This document shows, piece after piece, positions 23,230-30,695 of a stretch of DNA of 31,621 nt; position 1 is the stretch's first letter; the number at the start of each line of letters is the position of its first letter. The notes below the pieces were generated by a model, which was not told where the DNA came from, did no database searches, and saw only the letters and a list, made by a program, of their open reading frames with translations. The position numbers and the translations under genes are program-made. The DNA is from an uncultured Brevibacterium sp. (lineage in GTDB: Bacteria > Actinomycetota > Actinomycetes > Actinomycetales > Brevibacteriaceae): positions 1 through 31,621 of the forward strand of contig CABTZC010000002.1 of the NCBI GenBank assembly GCA_902489185.1, written 5' to 3'.

Positions 23230-24147
23230 TCAGTAATACCACGGGAATGGGGACCAGTCGGGGTCGCGCTTTTCCAAGAAAGCGTCGCGACCTTCAACGG
23301 CTTCGTCAGTCATGTAGCCCAAACGCGTGGCCTCACCTGCGAACACCTGCTGCCCAATCAGCCCGTCGTCAACCAGGTTGAACGCGAACTTGAGCATGCG
23401 TTGCGCGTTGGGGGATTTGCCCATGATTTCGCGTGCCATGTGCAGGGCTGCGTCTTCAAGCTCAGCGTGGGGCACCACTTCGTTCACCGCGCCCATGTCG
23501 TACATGTCTTGAGCAGAGTAGGTGCGGCCCAGGAAGAAGATCTCGCGGGCGCGTTTTTGTCCCACCATCTTGGCCAGGTACGCGGATCCGTAACCGGCGT
23601 CGTAGGATCCCACGTCGGCGTCGGTCTGCTTGAACTTTGCGTGTTCTTCGCTGGCGATGGTCATATCGCACACCACGTGCAGGCTGTGCCCGCCACCGGC
23701 AGCCCAGCCAGGAACCACGGCGATCACCACTTTGGGCATGGTGCGAATCAAGCGTTGAACCTCAAGAATGTGAAGCCTGCCCGCACGGGCTGGGTCGACT
23801 GTTTCAGCGGTTTCCCCACCCGCGTATTGGTAGCCGGAACGACCTCGGATTCGTTGGTCCCCTCCGGAACAGAACGCCCATCCACCGTCTTTGGGGCTGG
23901 GACCGTTACCGGTGAGCAGAACGCATCCCACGTCGGGTGTTTGACGTGCGTGGTCAAGTGCTCGGTACAGTTCGTCGACCGTGTGCGGGCGGAAAGCGTT
24001 GCGCACGTGCGGCCGGTCAAATGCGATGCGCACGCACCCAAAGTCCGAACCGTCGGGGTTGATGGCCCGGTGGTAGGTGATGTCGGTGAAGTCGAATCCC
24101 TGAACCTCACGCCACTTGGTGGGGTCGAAAATGTCTGAAACAGTCAT
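23230..24147 (-). CDS. menB: 1,4-dihydroxy-2-naphthoyl-CoA synthase
   Basis: Crotonase-fold enzyme that cyclises o-succinylbenzoyl-CoA to dihydroxynaphthoyl-CoA. With the ATG at 24147 it is 305 residues. The oxyanion-hole segments are GWAFCSGGDQRIRG (89-102) and PGWAAGGGHSLH (146-157). SYDAGYGS (181-188) carries D183, equivalent to the catalytic Asp of the mycobacterial enzyme, so it is the bicarbonate-independent type II. The frame runs 28 codons further upstream, but that part overlaps menC and looks non-coding. A TATGCT box 6 nt before the ATG, with no Shine-Dalgarno, supports a leaderless start. It is first gene of the menB-menE-menA operon and divergent from menC. Confidence 0.95.
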   Translation of the reverse strand: MTVSDIFDPTKWREVQGFDFTDITYHRAINPDGSDFGCVRIAFDRPHVRNAFRPHTVDELYRALDHARQTPDVGCVLLTGNGPSPKDGGWAFCSGGDQRIRGRSGYQYAGGETAETVDPARAGRLHILEVQRLIRTMPKVVIAVVPGWAAGGGHSLHVVCDMTIASEEHAKFKQTDADVGSYDAGYGSAYLAKMVGQKRAREIFFLGRTYSAQDMYDMGAVNEVVPHAELEDAALHMAREIMGKSPNAQRMLKFAFNLVDDGLIGQQVFAGEATRLGYMTDEAVEGRDAFLEKRDPDWSPFPWYY

Positions 24148-24153
24148 GAAGCC

Positions 24154-24159
24154 AGCATA
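24154..24159 (-). promoter_or_regulatory. Putative -10 box for leaderless menB (TATGCT)
   Basis: On the minus strand TATGCT is followed by GGCTTC and the ATG at 24147. It lies only 5 nt from the plus-strand TACAGT box of menC, forming a back-to-back promoter in a 30-nt intergenic space. Confidence 0.55.
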
Positions 24160-24164
24160 GTGGC

Positions 24165-24170
24165 TACAGT
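24165..24170 (+). promoter_or_regulatory. Putative -10 box for leaderless menC (TACAGT)
   Basis: TACAGT is followed by TTTGTGC (7 nt) and ATG at 24178, the spacing of leaderless transcripts. This favours 24178 over the in-frame GTG (24160), which lies upstream of the box, and TTG (24172). Confidence 0.55.
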
Positions 24171-24177
24171 TTTGTGC

Positions 24178-25188
24178 ATGGACGCACGCGATCTTCCACA
24201 TGAACCCCGCGAAATGTTCAGCGAAATGCACGTGGTGACCCTTCCCATGGTCACGCGTTTCCGCGGGATCACTGAGCGGGAACTCATGGTGGTGAAGGGG
24301 CCAGCCGGGTGGGCGGAGTTTTCACCATTTGTGGAGTATCGCGTGGATGAGGCGTCGCAATGGCTGCGTGCCACGGTCGAAGCAGCCACAACTGAGTTTC
24401 CCACGCCTGTCCGCGACACGGTGCGCATCAACGCGACAGTGCCGGCGTGCCCCGCACATGAGGTCGGCGGGATTCTGGGAAGGTTTCCCGGCGCCGAGGT
24501 CGTCAAAGTGAAGATCGCCGCCCGCGGTCTTGACAGTGTTGGGGAGGACCTGGAGCGGGTGAGTGCCGTATTGAGGCTCAGTTCCGCGCGGATCAGGTTG
24601 GACGCCAACGGGGCATATTCCGTTTCAGAAGCCGTGAATGCCATACGAAGGTTTACTGACGTGCCCGGGTTTGTTGAACGAGTGGAGTACATCGAACAGC
24701 CGTGCGCACGTGTAGAGGACCTAGTGGCTGTACGTGAACAGGTGGAAGGCGTGCGGATTGCTGCCGATGAGTCGATTCGTAAAGCCCAAGATCCGTTGCG
24801 GGTCGCGCGGTTGGAGGCCGCCGATCACATCGTTGTCAAGGTGCAGCCGTTGGGTGGCGTGCGAGCCGCTATCCGCGTTGTTGAGCAGTGCGGGTTGTCG
24901 GCCACAGTGTCGTCCGCTCTTGAGTCCTCGGTGGGGCTCAGTGCTGGGGTAGCGCTGGCAGCCAGCCTCGAGGACGAATCGGCTGCAGGTTTGGGCACAG
25001 CGGCGCTGTTGTCCGCCGATGTGGTGACGAATCCGTTGCGCGCTCGCGAAGGCGTGTTGCCGGTTGGGCGGGTGGAACCGTCACAGTTGTTGTTGGAAAA
25101 GTATCGTGCCCAGCCCGCGCGTACCGAATGGTGGGTTCGGCGATTGCGCGCGTGCTGGGCACGGTTGCGTGAGGGGCGTGAGGACTAG
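24178..25188 (+). CDS. menC: o-Succinylbenzoate synthase
   Basis: Enolase-superfamily enzyme that dehydrates SHCHC to o-succinylbenzoate. From the ATG at 24178 it is 336 residues. Catalytic KxK is K110/K112 (VVKVKIA). Magnesium ligands are D142 (RLDANGAYS), E173 (YIEQP) and D198 (IAADESIRKA). The second-side lysine is K221 (VVKVQPLGG). The stop TAG shares a CTAG tetramer with the stop of the convergent lipoprotein gene. It is divergent from menB, so both sides of the pathway fire from one small promoter region. Confidence 0.93.
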   Translation: MDARDLPHEPREMFSEMHVVTLPMVTRFRGITERELMVVKGPAGWAEFSPFVEYRVDEASQWLRATVEAATTEFPTPVRDTVRINATVPACPAHEVGGILGRFPGAEVVKVKIAARGLDSVGEDLERVSAVLRLSSARIRLDANGAYSVSEAVNAIRRFTDVPGFVERVEYIEQPCARVEDLVAVREQVEGVRIAADESIRKAQDPLRVARLEAADHIVVKVQPLGGVRAAIRVVEQCGLSATVSSALESSVGLSAGVALAASLEDESAAGLGTAALLSADVVTNPLRAREGVLPVGRVEPSQLLLEKYRAQPARTEWWVRRLRACWARLREGRED

Positions 25189-25886
25189 CCCAGTTTTTCG
25201 AGAATGGTCTGAACTTCTTTCGACAGTTCAGCGTCGTCAGAGGTGCCGCCGGTAGCCCCTGCACCGACCGTAGTACCACTGACGAGCACGTTACCCTTGC
25301 GGGTGGTGACCGTAGAGATAGGGCCAGTGCCCAAGTCTTTGACTTCCATGCTCGTGACCAGAGCCTCGTCGGCGCCGTCTACTGAGCTGTCCTTTGTCTT
25401 CGTTGTAACAGTGAGCTTTTGGCCTCCTACGCTCATCGTGATGGTGGAGCACTTGCTCATGCCGGTTTTGGAGTTTGCCAGTTCTTTTTTGGCCTCATCT
25501 TCAGAGCCATAAACAACTCCTGAGGCTGCTGCATCCTGACCTTTAGTTCCCACAATCGTTTTGTCGGAAGTTGTTTGGTCGATGCGCTGAACTTGGCTCA
25601 AGAGAATGTCTTTACATTCTGCAGGTTTAATCTCTGCCTTCTCCATATCCATGGTTGGTGGCTGCGCGTTTGCCTGGACTTCATAACCCGCGTCCTTGAA
25701 GGCCTGTTCGAGCTGTTCTTTGGTGTAAGCACTGTTTTGTGCTTGATCGTCACCCGAGTCCTGGCCCTGTTCTTGTCCTTGGTCGTTGCCCTCTTGAGGG
25801 GCGCCGGGCTCACCGGTTGAGCAGGCCGCCAGGGTGAGGGATGCGCCGATTGCGACTGTTGCAAAAACGGTTCGAATGGTTTTCAT
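25185..25886 (-). CDS. Putative secreted lipoprotein of unknown function
   Basis: A 233-residue protein starting MKTIRTVFATVAIGAS with a lipobox LAAC (C22), so probably lipid-anchored outside the membrane. A low-complexity Gln/Gly/Asp/Glu linker (about 26-52) leads to a globular domain with two cysteines (in PAECKDILL and MSKCSTITM) that may form a disulfide. The arrangement recalls actinobacterial extracellular sensor-type lipoprotein domains, but I cannot name the family. The ATG at 25886 is chosen over an upstream in-frame start at 25943 because GGAGGT lies 5-6 nt before it and the signal peptide starts there. It sits within the menaquinone cluster with no evident role in it. Confidence 0.8.
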   Translation of the reverse strand: MKTIRTVFATVAIGASLTLAACSTGEPGAPQEGNDQGQEQGQDSGDDQAQNSAYTKEQLEQAFKDAGYEVQANAQPPTMDMEKAEIKPAECKDILLSQVQRIDQTTSDKTIVGTKGQDAAASGVVYGSEDEAKKELANSKTGMSKCSTITMSVGGQKLTVTTKTKDSSVDGADEALVTSMEVKDLGTGPISTVTTRKGNVLVSGTTVGAGATGGTSDDAELSKEVQTILEKLG

Positions 25887-25934
25887 GTTGTACCTCCGCG
25901 AAAAACGATAGCAATGGGCAGAGACCCGCGGCAC

Positions 25935-25940
25935 ATTATT
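25935..25940 (-). promoter_or_regulatory. Weak -10 candidate upstream of the lipoprotein gene
   Basis: On the minus strand AATAAT lies about 50 nt before the lipoprotein ATG, in the 76-nt gap after the CPBP gene. No good -35 is seen at 16-18 nt, so this is tentative; readthrough from the CPBP gene is also possible. Confidence 0.22.
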
Positions 25941-25962
25941 CATGCGAAATCGGTGCGATGTT

Positions 25963-26943
25963 TCAGGGTTGCAACATGCGCTGTTCGCGCTTTACCGAAG
26001 GTTTGAGCATCCCGTGGGTGCGTGCGAGAACCAGCATGAGCACCCCAGCGGAAAGTGCGATGACGATGGTGATGACGGACGCTTCAACACCCATGTCTCC
26101 ACCGGTGAGCCACACGGGTCCTTCCCACGTTGCGTTGAGGAGCCCCGCGGTGTCACCGGTGCCAGAAACATCAGAGCTGAAGATGCCAGCTTGCGCGAAG
26201 TTCCAGCCCGTGTGAATGCCGATCGCAAGCCACAGGCGACGCGTGAGGAAGTATGCGGCGCCCAACAGAACGCCTGCCTCGAGGGCGATTGCGCATGCTC
26301 CAAACAGCGAAGCCTCGGGGTTGGTGATGTGGGCAAGCCCAAAGGTCAGCGAGGTCACGAGCAAGGCCGGGAGCCAGCCCCACCATGCGTCTAGAATGCG
26401 CAGTCCGAAACCTCGGAACAGGACCTCTTCCATAAAGCCCGGGCCAAGTCCCATCGCGACAGCAACGAGCAGCGCGGGCAGCAGTGTATCGCCCATATGG
26501 AAGCCGGTCACCGAATATCCGCCCAGGATCCAGATCACTGCAACGGCCAGGGCGATGAGAACGATCCCCGTTCCCACTCCCAGAATGAACTCCAGGAACT
26601 TACGTTTACCCTTCATGCCGTTGCCCGGAGTGCCACCTACTTTGCTCACGATGAACAGGTATCCACCCACCGAAAACGCTATTCCGAACGCCACTCCCAC
26701 GCATAGAAGAACAGTGGGAAGAAGTTCGGGCGTCCGTCCGCTGAAACCAATCATGTTGGGAATCTCTTCAGGCTGTCCCACGACGGTCGCATAGACCGCG
26801 ACCGGGATGACCATCAGGGTCTGTGAAATAAAGAACAGCACGATCCCCAGTAGCAGTTGCACACCGCGCCGTTTGTCGTTTCTGTGTACCGCAGGTGCAA
26901 GTGGCGCAGCAGCGGACGCGTACGGGGAGGGAGGGTAGTTCAT
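25963..26943 (-). CDS. CPBP family intramembrane metalloprotease (Abi/CAAX-like)
   Basis: A 326-residue membrane protein with about eight hydrophobic segments. The three CPBP motifs are present: EEVLFRG (172-178; the glutamates and arginine of EExxxR), FGLAHITNP with H205, and GIHTGWNFA with H244, the metal-binding and catalytic residues. Members cleave substrates within the membrane or serve in bacteriocin immunity; the substrate here is unknown. The ATG has no Shine-Dalgarno and a TAGACT box 6 nt upstream, so it is probably leaderless. It is divergent from menD, sharing a 35-nt intergenic region. Confidence 0.87.
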   Translation of the reverse strand: MNYPPSPYASAAAPLAPAVHRNDKRRGVQLLLGIVLFFISQTLMVIPVAVYATVVGQPEEIPNMIGFSGRTPELLPTVLLCVGVAFGIAFSVGGYLFIVSKVGGTPGNGMKGKRKFLEFILGVGTGIVLIALAVAVIWILGGYSVTGFHMGDTLLPALLVAVAMGLGPGFMEEVLFRGFGLRILDAWWGWLPALLVTSLTFGLAHITNPEASLFGACAIALEAGVLLGAAYFLTRRLWLAIGIHTGWNFAQAGIFSSDVSGTGDTAGLLNATWEGPVWLTGGDMGVEASVITIVIALSAGVLMLVLARTHGMLKPSVKREQRMLQP

Positions 26944-26949
26944 GTTTCA

Positions 26950-26955
26950 AGTCTA
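26950..26955 (-). promoter_or_regulatory. Putative -10 box for the leaderless CPBP gene (TAGACT)
   Basis: On the minus strand TAGACT is followed by TGAAAC (6 nt) and the ATG at 26943. It matches the TANNNT leaderless pattern seen at acuC, menB and menC. Confidence 0.45.
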
Positions 26956-26978
26956 GCGAAGCGTGATTGAATCGAGAC

Positions 26979-28574
26979 GTGAACAACTCCACCGCTACCG
27001 CCCGTGAAATTGCACGTGACTGCGTGCGAGCTGGGATGAAACACGTTGTCGTGTGTCCCGGTTCTAGGTCCGCGCCGCTCACGTACGCTTTCGCGGAGCT
27101 GGACCGGCAGGGCATCATCACGGCCCACGTGCGGATTGACGAACGTGCGGCTGGATTCCTCGCTTTGGGGATTGCTAAGGGGCTGCGAGCGCAGCAGGTT
27201 CCGGGGCCTGTTGGGGTGGTCACCACCTCGGGAACGGCGGTGCTCAACCTGGGACCCGCCATCGCCGAGGCCGCCTACAGTCATGTGCCCGTCGTCGCCT
27301 TGACTGCGGACCGACCGGCGCGACTGCGGGCAACGGGAGCTAACCAGACGTTGGATGACCAGTCGCGTGCTTTGCCCGAGGCGGTAGCCGCCTACGATGT
27401 TCCGGCAGGTGAGCCTGCCCCGGTGGCAGAAGCCTTGGCGGTGGCAATGGGTGAAACGGGTCTGCCTGGGCCGGTGCAGTTGAACGTGCAGTTCGATGTT
27501 CCTCTGGTGCCAGAAGCATCAGACTTCCCGTGGGAGGTGCCCCAAGAGAGCGCCAGAGCCATCCACGTCCACCCAAGTGAGCAGGACATTCAGGCGCTCG
27601 CAGATGCCCTGGGCGCGCTGAAAAAGCCGGGAACCGTCGCGGTGGTGGGTGACTGTTCAGGTTTCGACGTTCCTCACGGGGTGGTGCGGGGCATGCTGGC
27701 GGGAGTTCCGGTGTTTGCTGAGCCCACCTCGGCGCTCAATGGCATGTCCGTTCCCGTGCCACACCGGGTGCTGGACGCGCGAGGTTGGGACGACGTGACC
27801 ACCGTGGTTCAGTACGGAAAGGTCACACTGTTCAGGCCCACCGCCAAGCTGCTGGCCCAGCGTCCGGTTTTCACGATTCCGCTGAATGTCGAATGGTGGC
27901 CAGAGGAAGCGCTTGAGAGGGCGCGGTCCTTGAGCGCGGAACGTTCGGGCGCAGGCGCAGGTGGCGACGGGGAAGCTGAGTACGCACCGCGCGTGGAGTT
28001 CGCGGGAAACTGGCCGGCAGAACTCAGCGTGGCAGAAAGCATCATGTCAACGATTGCGGCCGGGAGTTCCCACATGCTGGTGGGAAGCTCGAACGCTGTG
28101 CGCTACCTAGCGAACGTTCCCCCAACCGGCTGTTACATTCACGCATCCCGGGGACTGGCCGGGATCGACGGACTCATTTCGACCGGGATCGGCATCGCAA
28201 TAGCAGGGCAGGGCCAGCGCTACGGCTACAGCGACCCCCTGGCAATCGTGATCGGAGACGTGACTGCGCTACACGATATTGGCGGGCTTCTGCTGGAAAC
28301 GGGCGAGAACCTGCCACCGGTACAGATCTTCATCCTCAACGACGACGGCGGATCCATCTTCGCTGGCCTGGAACACAGCCAAGATCACCTCGCCCCATAC
28401 TTCGACAGGTTCTTCGCCACTCACCACGGCCGGAGCTTCGACCACCTGGCCACCGGCTACGGCTGGCCCTACAGGTGCATCAACACCATGAGTGACCTGC
28501 AGGTTGCCGTCGACGGCAAGCAGCCCGGGGTGTATGAAGTCGTGCTTTCAGTGGGGCAGTTTGCTCACACCTGA
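26979..28574 (+). CDS. menD: 2-Succinyl-5-enolpyruvyl-6-hydroxy-3-cyclohexene-1-carboxylate synthase
   Basis: ThDP enzyme that joins isochorismate and 2-oxoglutarate to give SEPHCHC. From the GTG at 26979 it is 531 residues; an in-frame TTG at 26967 is the other option. Motifs: VCPGSRSAPLTYAF (25-38), the ThDP-activating glutamate E55 in RIDERAAGF, TSGTAVLNLGPAIAEA, GIDGLISTGIGIAIA, and the cofactor-binding GDVTALHD ... ILNDDGGSIF. The middle domain has a short Gly/Ala-rich loop around GAGAGGDGEAE. It converges on menF with a 10-nt overlap of the 3' ends. Confidence 0.95.
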   Translation: MNNSTATAREIARDCVRAGMKHVVVCPGSRSAPLTYAFAELDRQGIITAHVRIDERAAGFLALGIAKGLRAQQVPGPVGVVTTSGTAVLNLGPAIAEAAYSHVPVVALTADRPARLRATGANQTLDDQSRALPEAVAAYDVPAGEPAPVAEALAVAMGETGLPGPVQLNVQFDVPLVPEASDFPWEVPQESARAIHVHPSEQDIQALADALGALKKPGTVAVVGDCSGFDVPHGVVRGMLAGVPVFAEPTSALNGMSVPVPHRVLDARGWDDVTTVVQYGKVTLFRPTAKLLAQRPVFTIPLNVEWWPEEALERARSLSAERSGAGAGGDGEAEYAPRVEFAGNWPAELSVAESIMSTIAAGSSHMLVGSSNAVRYLANVPPTGCYIHASRGLAGIDGLISTGIGIAIAGQGQRYGYSDPLAIVIGDVTALHDIGGLLLETGENLPPVQIFILNDDGGSIFAGLEHSQDHLAPYFDRFFATHHGRSFDHLATGYGWPYRCINTMSDLQVAVDGKQPGVYEVVLSVGQFAHT

Positions 28575-29923
28575 TCAATAAGGTGGGCCACACCTAACGC
28601 GGTCATCATGGGGGTGAGTTTGGCGCGGGTTTCGGCAAGTTCAGAAGCTGGGTCGGAATCCGGCATGATCCCGCAACCTGCCCACAGTCGGATCCTGTTG
28701 CGGCTTTCTAGCTGACCGCACCGCAACGCGATACCCAACTGCCCATCCCCGTTGCCATCGATCCATCCGACGGGACCTGCATAACGACCTCGGTCCGCTT
28801 TTTCCACATGCGCGATGTGCTCCCACGCCGCCTCCCGAGGCACCCCGCCCACCGCGGCAGTGGGGTGAACGGTCTGCGCAACGTCCAGCAACGTGTGACC
28901 AGGCTTGACCACCCCGTGGGCATCGGATGCCAAGTGGATGACGTTCGACAGGGCCAGCAGGTGCGGTTCAGGGTCCACCTCGAGCTCAGAACACAAAGGC
29001 TTAAGCGTCTGGGCCAGCGAGTCGATCGCGTAACGGTGTTCGGCCGTGTCCTTGGCTCCACCCAACTGGGCGCGGGCGGCGGCGAGCTCCGACCTCGGGT
29101 CATGTGCCACCCGGTACGTGCCGGCCAGCACCCGGGACTCAACCCGGTCACCTGAACGAGAGATGAGGAGTTCCGGGGTCGCGCCCACCATGCCGGCAAC
29201 GCAGAACGTCCACGTGGACGGGTAGGCGCGGTTCAACGCACCCACCAGGGCACGCACGTCAATGTCGTTGCTGGTTTCGACCACGGCGTCCCGGGCGACC
29301 ACGATCTTGCTGGCGCGTCCTGACTGCATGATCTCGATGGCCTGGTTGACGGCGCGCGTGTAGCGCTCGCCAGACACGTGCCCGTCGTGTACCCGCGGAT
29401 CCCGAGGTGCTTGCAGGGCCGCGTCGCGAAGTTTGAGTTCCGTGTGGGGAGTGCCGGTGACGTTGACGGCGGTGAGCCACACACGCCCGTCGCGCCTTCC
29501 CATAATGAACTGGGGGATGTCGATGACGGATTCGGCGTGGGAGTCCTCAGCAAACGCGATCGTGGTGAAACCCACGAGTCCGGAACCCGGCAGGCGAACC
29601 GGGTTGTCGACCGTGGCGTTGTGAGAAATTGAACGCCACACGGTGGACAGGTCCGAAAACCGGTTGGCACCTCGGGCGCGGATCCGCACAGCGCGACCGA
29701 AACCCACCAACCCACTGTTGCCACGCACCCAGCAGGCCAGAGTGTCCGTGGGCAACTGGGTGAGAAACTCCATGCTGGTTGCCGGGATGCCAGCCACGAA
29801 CGGGGCGGGTGCTTCTGGGGTGACACCGTCGACAAACCACGACCGGACAGACAGGGCGGGTACCGGGTCACCGGGTCGCACTGTCTGGGTTTCTGCGTGT
29901 ATCTCACCGTTCACGTCCTTCAT
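28565..29923 (-). CDS. menF: Isochorismate synthase
   Basis: First committed step of menaquinone synthesis: chorismate to isochorismate, magnesium dependent. It is 452 residues. The chorismate-binding domain shows SKIVVARD with the general-base lysine K206, VGATPELLISR (247-257), LAGTYRV, HPTAAVGGVPREAA (353-366), HVEKADRGRYAGPVGW (372-387) and the C-terminal WAGCGIMPDSDPASEL (414-429). The ATG at 29923 has no clear Shine-Dalgarno or obvious promoter box. It is divergent from menG (52 nt apart). Salicylate or anthranilate synthase relatives are excluded mainly by context. Confidence 0.93.
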   Translation of the reverse strand: MKDVNGEIHAETQTVRPGDPVPALSVRSWFVDGVTPEAPAPFVAGIPATSMEFLTQLPTDTLACWVRGNSGLVGFGRAVRIRARGANRFSDLSTVWRSISHNATVDNPVRLPGSGLVGFTTIAFAEDSHAESVIDIPQFIMGRRDGRVWLTAVNVTGTPHTELKLRDAALQAPRDPRVHDGHVSGERYTRAVNQAIEIMQSGRASKIVVARDAVVETSNDIDVRALVGALNRAYPSTWTFCVAGMVGATPELLISRSGDRVESRVLAGTYRVAHDPRSELAAARAQLGGAKDTAEHRYAIDSLAQTLKPLCSELEVDPEPHLLALSNVIHLASDAHGVVKPGHTLLDVAQTVHPTAAVGGVPREAAWEHIAHVEKADRGRYAGPVGWIDGNGDGQLGIALRCGQLESRNRIRLWAGCGIMPDSDPASELAETRAKLTPMMTALGVAHLIDQV

Positions 29924-29975
29924 GGTATCGGGAAGGAATTTCGCTAAGCCACGTCAGACCTGCGAAGATAAAGGA

Positions 29976-30695
29976 ATGAGCCGCGCCCACTTAGACAAGA
30001 AGAAATCGGATGTCGCATCCATGTTCGACGCCGTTGCCCAACGCTACGACCTCACGAACGATGCAATGACGTTTGGTTTGTCTCGGTGGTGGCGCGTGGA
30101 AAACACGCGGTCAGTGAACCCTCAACCAGGTGAAAAGATCCTCGACTTGGCGGCCGGCACGGGGTCTAGCTCCGTTCCGTATGCCCAAGCTGGCGCGCAC
30201 GTCATTGCCGGCGATATTTCTGAAGGCATGTTGGAGGTGGGGCGCAAACGCCACCCGGACATTGAGTTTGTGTATGCGGATGCGCTGGACCTGCCGTTTG
30301 ATGACAACGAATTCGACGCCGTGACCATCACGTATGGGTTCCGTAACGTGCAGGATCCGGCGCGTGCGTTGGCCCAGATGTTGAGGGTGCTCAAACCGGG
30401 TGGGCGGCTGGTCATCACGGAGTTTTCAACGCCCACGTTTGCACCGTTTTCCAAGTTTTATAAGCAGTACATCATGCGGGCGCTTCCCGCGGTGGCCAAG
30501 ATCGTGTCCTCCAACCCGGAGGCGTACGTGTATTTGGCGGAGTCGATCCGCGAGTGGCCCGCGCAGTTGGACCTGTCGTACATGATTCGCGACGCGGGCT
30601 TTGACCAGGTTAAATACCGCAACCTCACGGGTGGGATCGTTGCGATCCACCACGCTGTTAAACCGGGAGCTATTCAACCGGGAGGTCAGTCGTAA
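29976..30695 (+). CDS. menG: Demethylmenaquinone methyltransferase
   Basis: SAM-dependent methyltransferase (UbiE/MenG family), last core step to menaquinone. It is 239 residues from the ATG at 29976. Motifs: KKSDVASMFDAVAQRYD, the SAM-binding motif ILDLAAGTGSSS, DALDLPFDDNEFD and ITYGFRNV, then YLAESIREWP and GGIVAIHHAVKP at the C-terminus, all characteristic of UbiE. The frame is open 111 codons further upstream, but that part is antisense to menF and lacks homology-like content, so it is rejected. AAGGA directly abuts the ATG, too close for normal initiation. The reductase gene follows at once. Confidence 0.94.
   Translation: MSRAHLDKKKSDVASMFDAVAQRYDLTNDAMTFGLSRWWRVENTRSVNPQPGEKILDLAAGTGSSSVPYAQAGAHVIAGDISEGMLEVGRKRHPDIEFVYADALDLPFDDNEFDAVTITYGFRNVQDPARALAQMLRVLKPGGRLVITEFSTPTFAPFSKFYKQYIMRALPAVAKIVSSNPEAYVYLAESIREWPAQLDLSYMIRDAGFDQVKYRNLTGGIVAIHHAVKPGAIQPGGQS

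Noticed and set aside
23401..24138. Long plus-strand frame opposite menB
   Set aside because: It is the antisense shadow of a well-conserved gene, with no family motifs of its own. Other long antisense frames (for example opposite hemD, ccdA, resB and menF) were dropped for the same reason.
24148..24231. 28-codon N-terminal extension of menB
   Set aside because: It overlaps the menC start and promoter boxes. MenB proteins normally begin near the chosen ATG.
25887..25943. Upstream start of the lipoprotein
   Set aside because: It would bury the signal peptide 19 residues inside the protein. The ATG at 25886 has a good Shine-Dalgarno.
29643..29975. 111-codon upstream extension of menG
   Set aside because: It is antisense to menF, has a composition unlike UbiE proteins, and the family N-terminus begins at the ATG at 29976.
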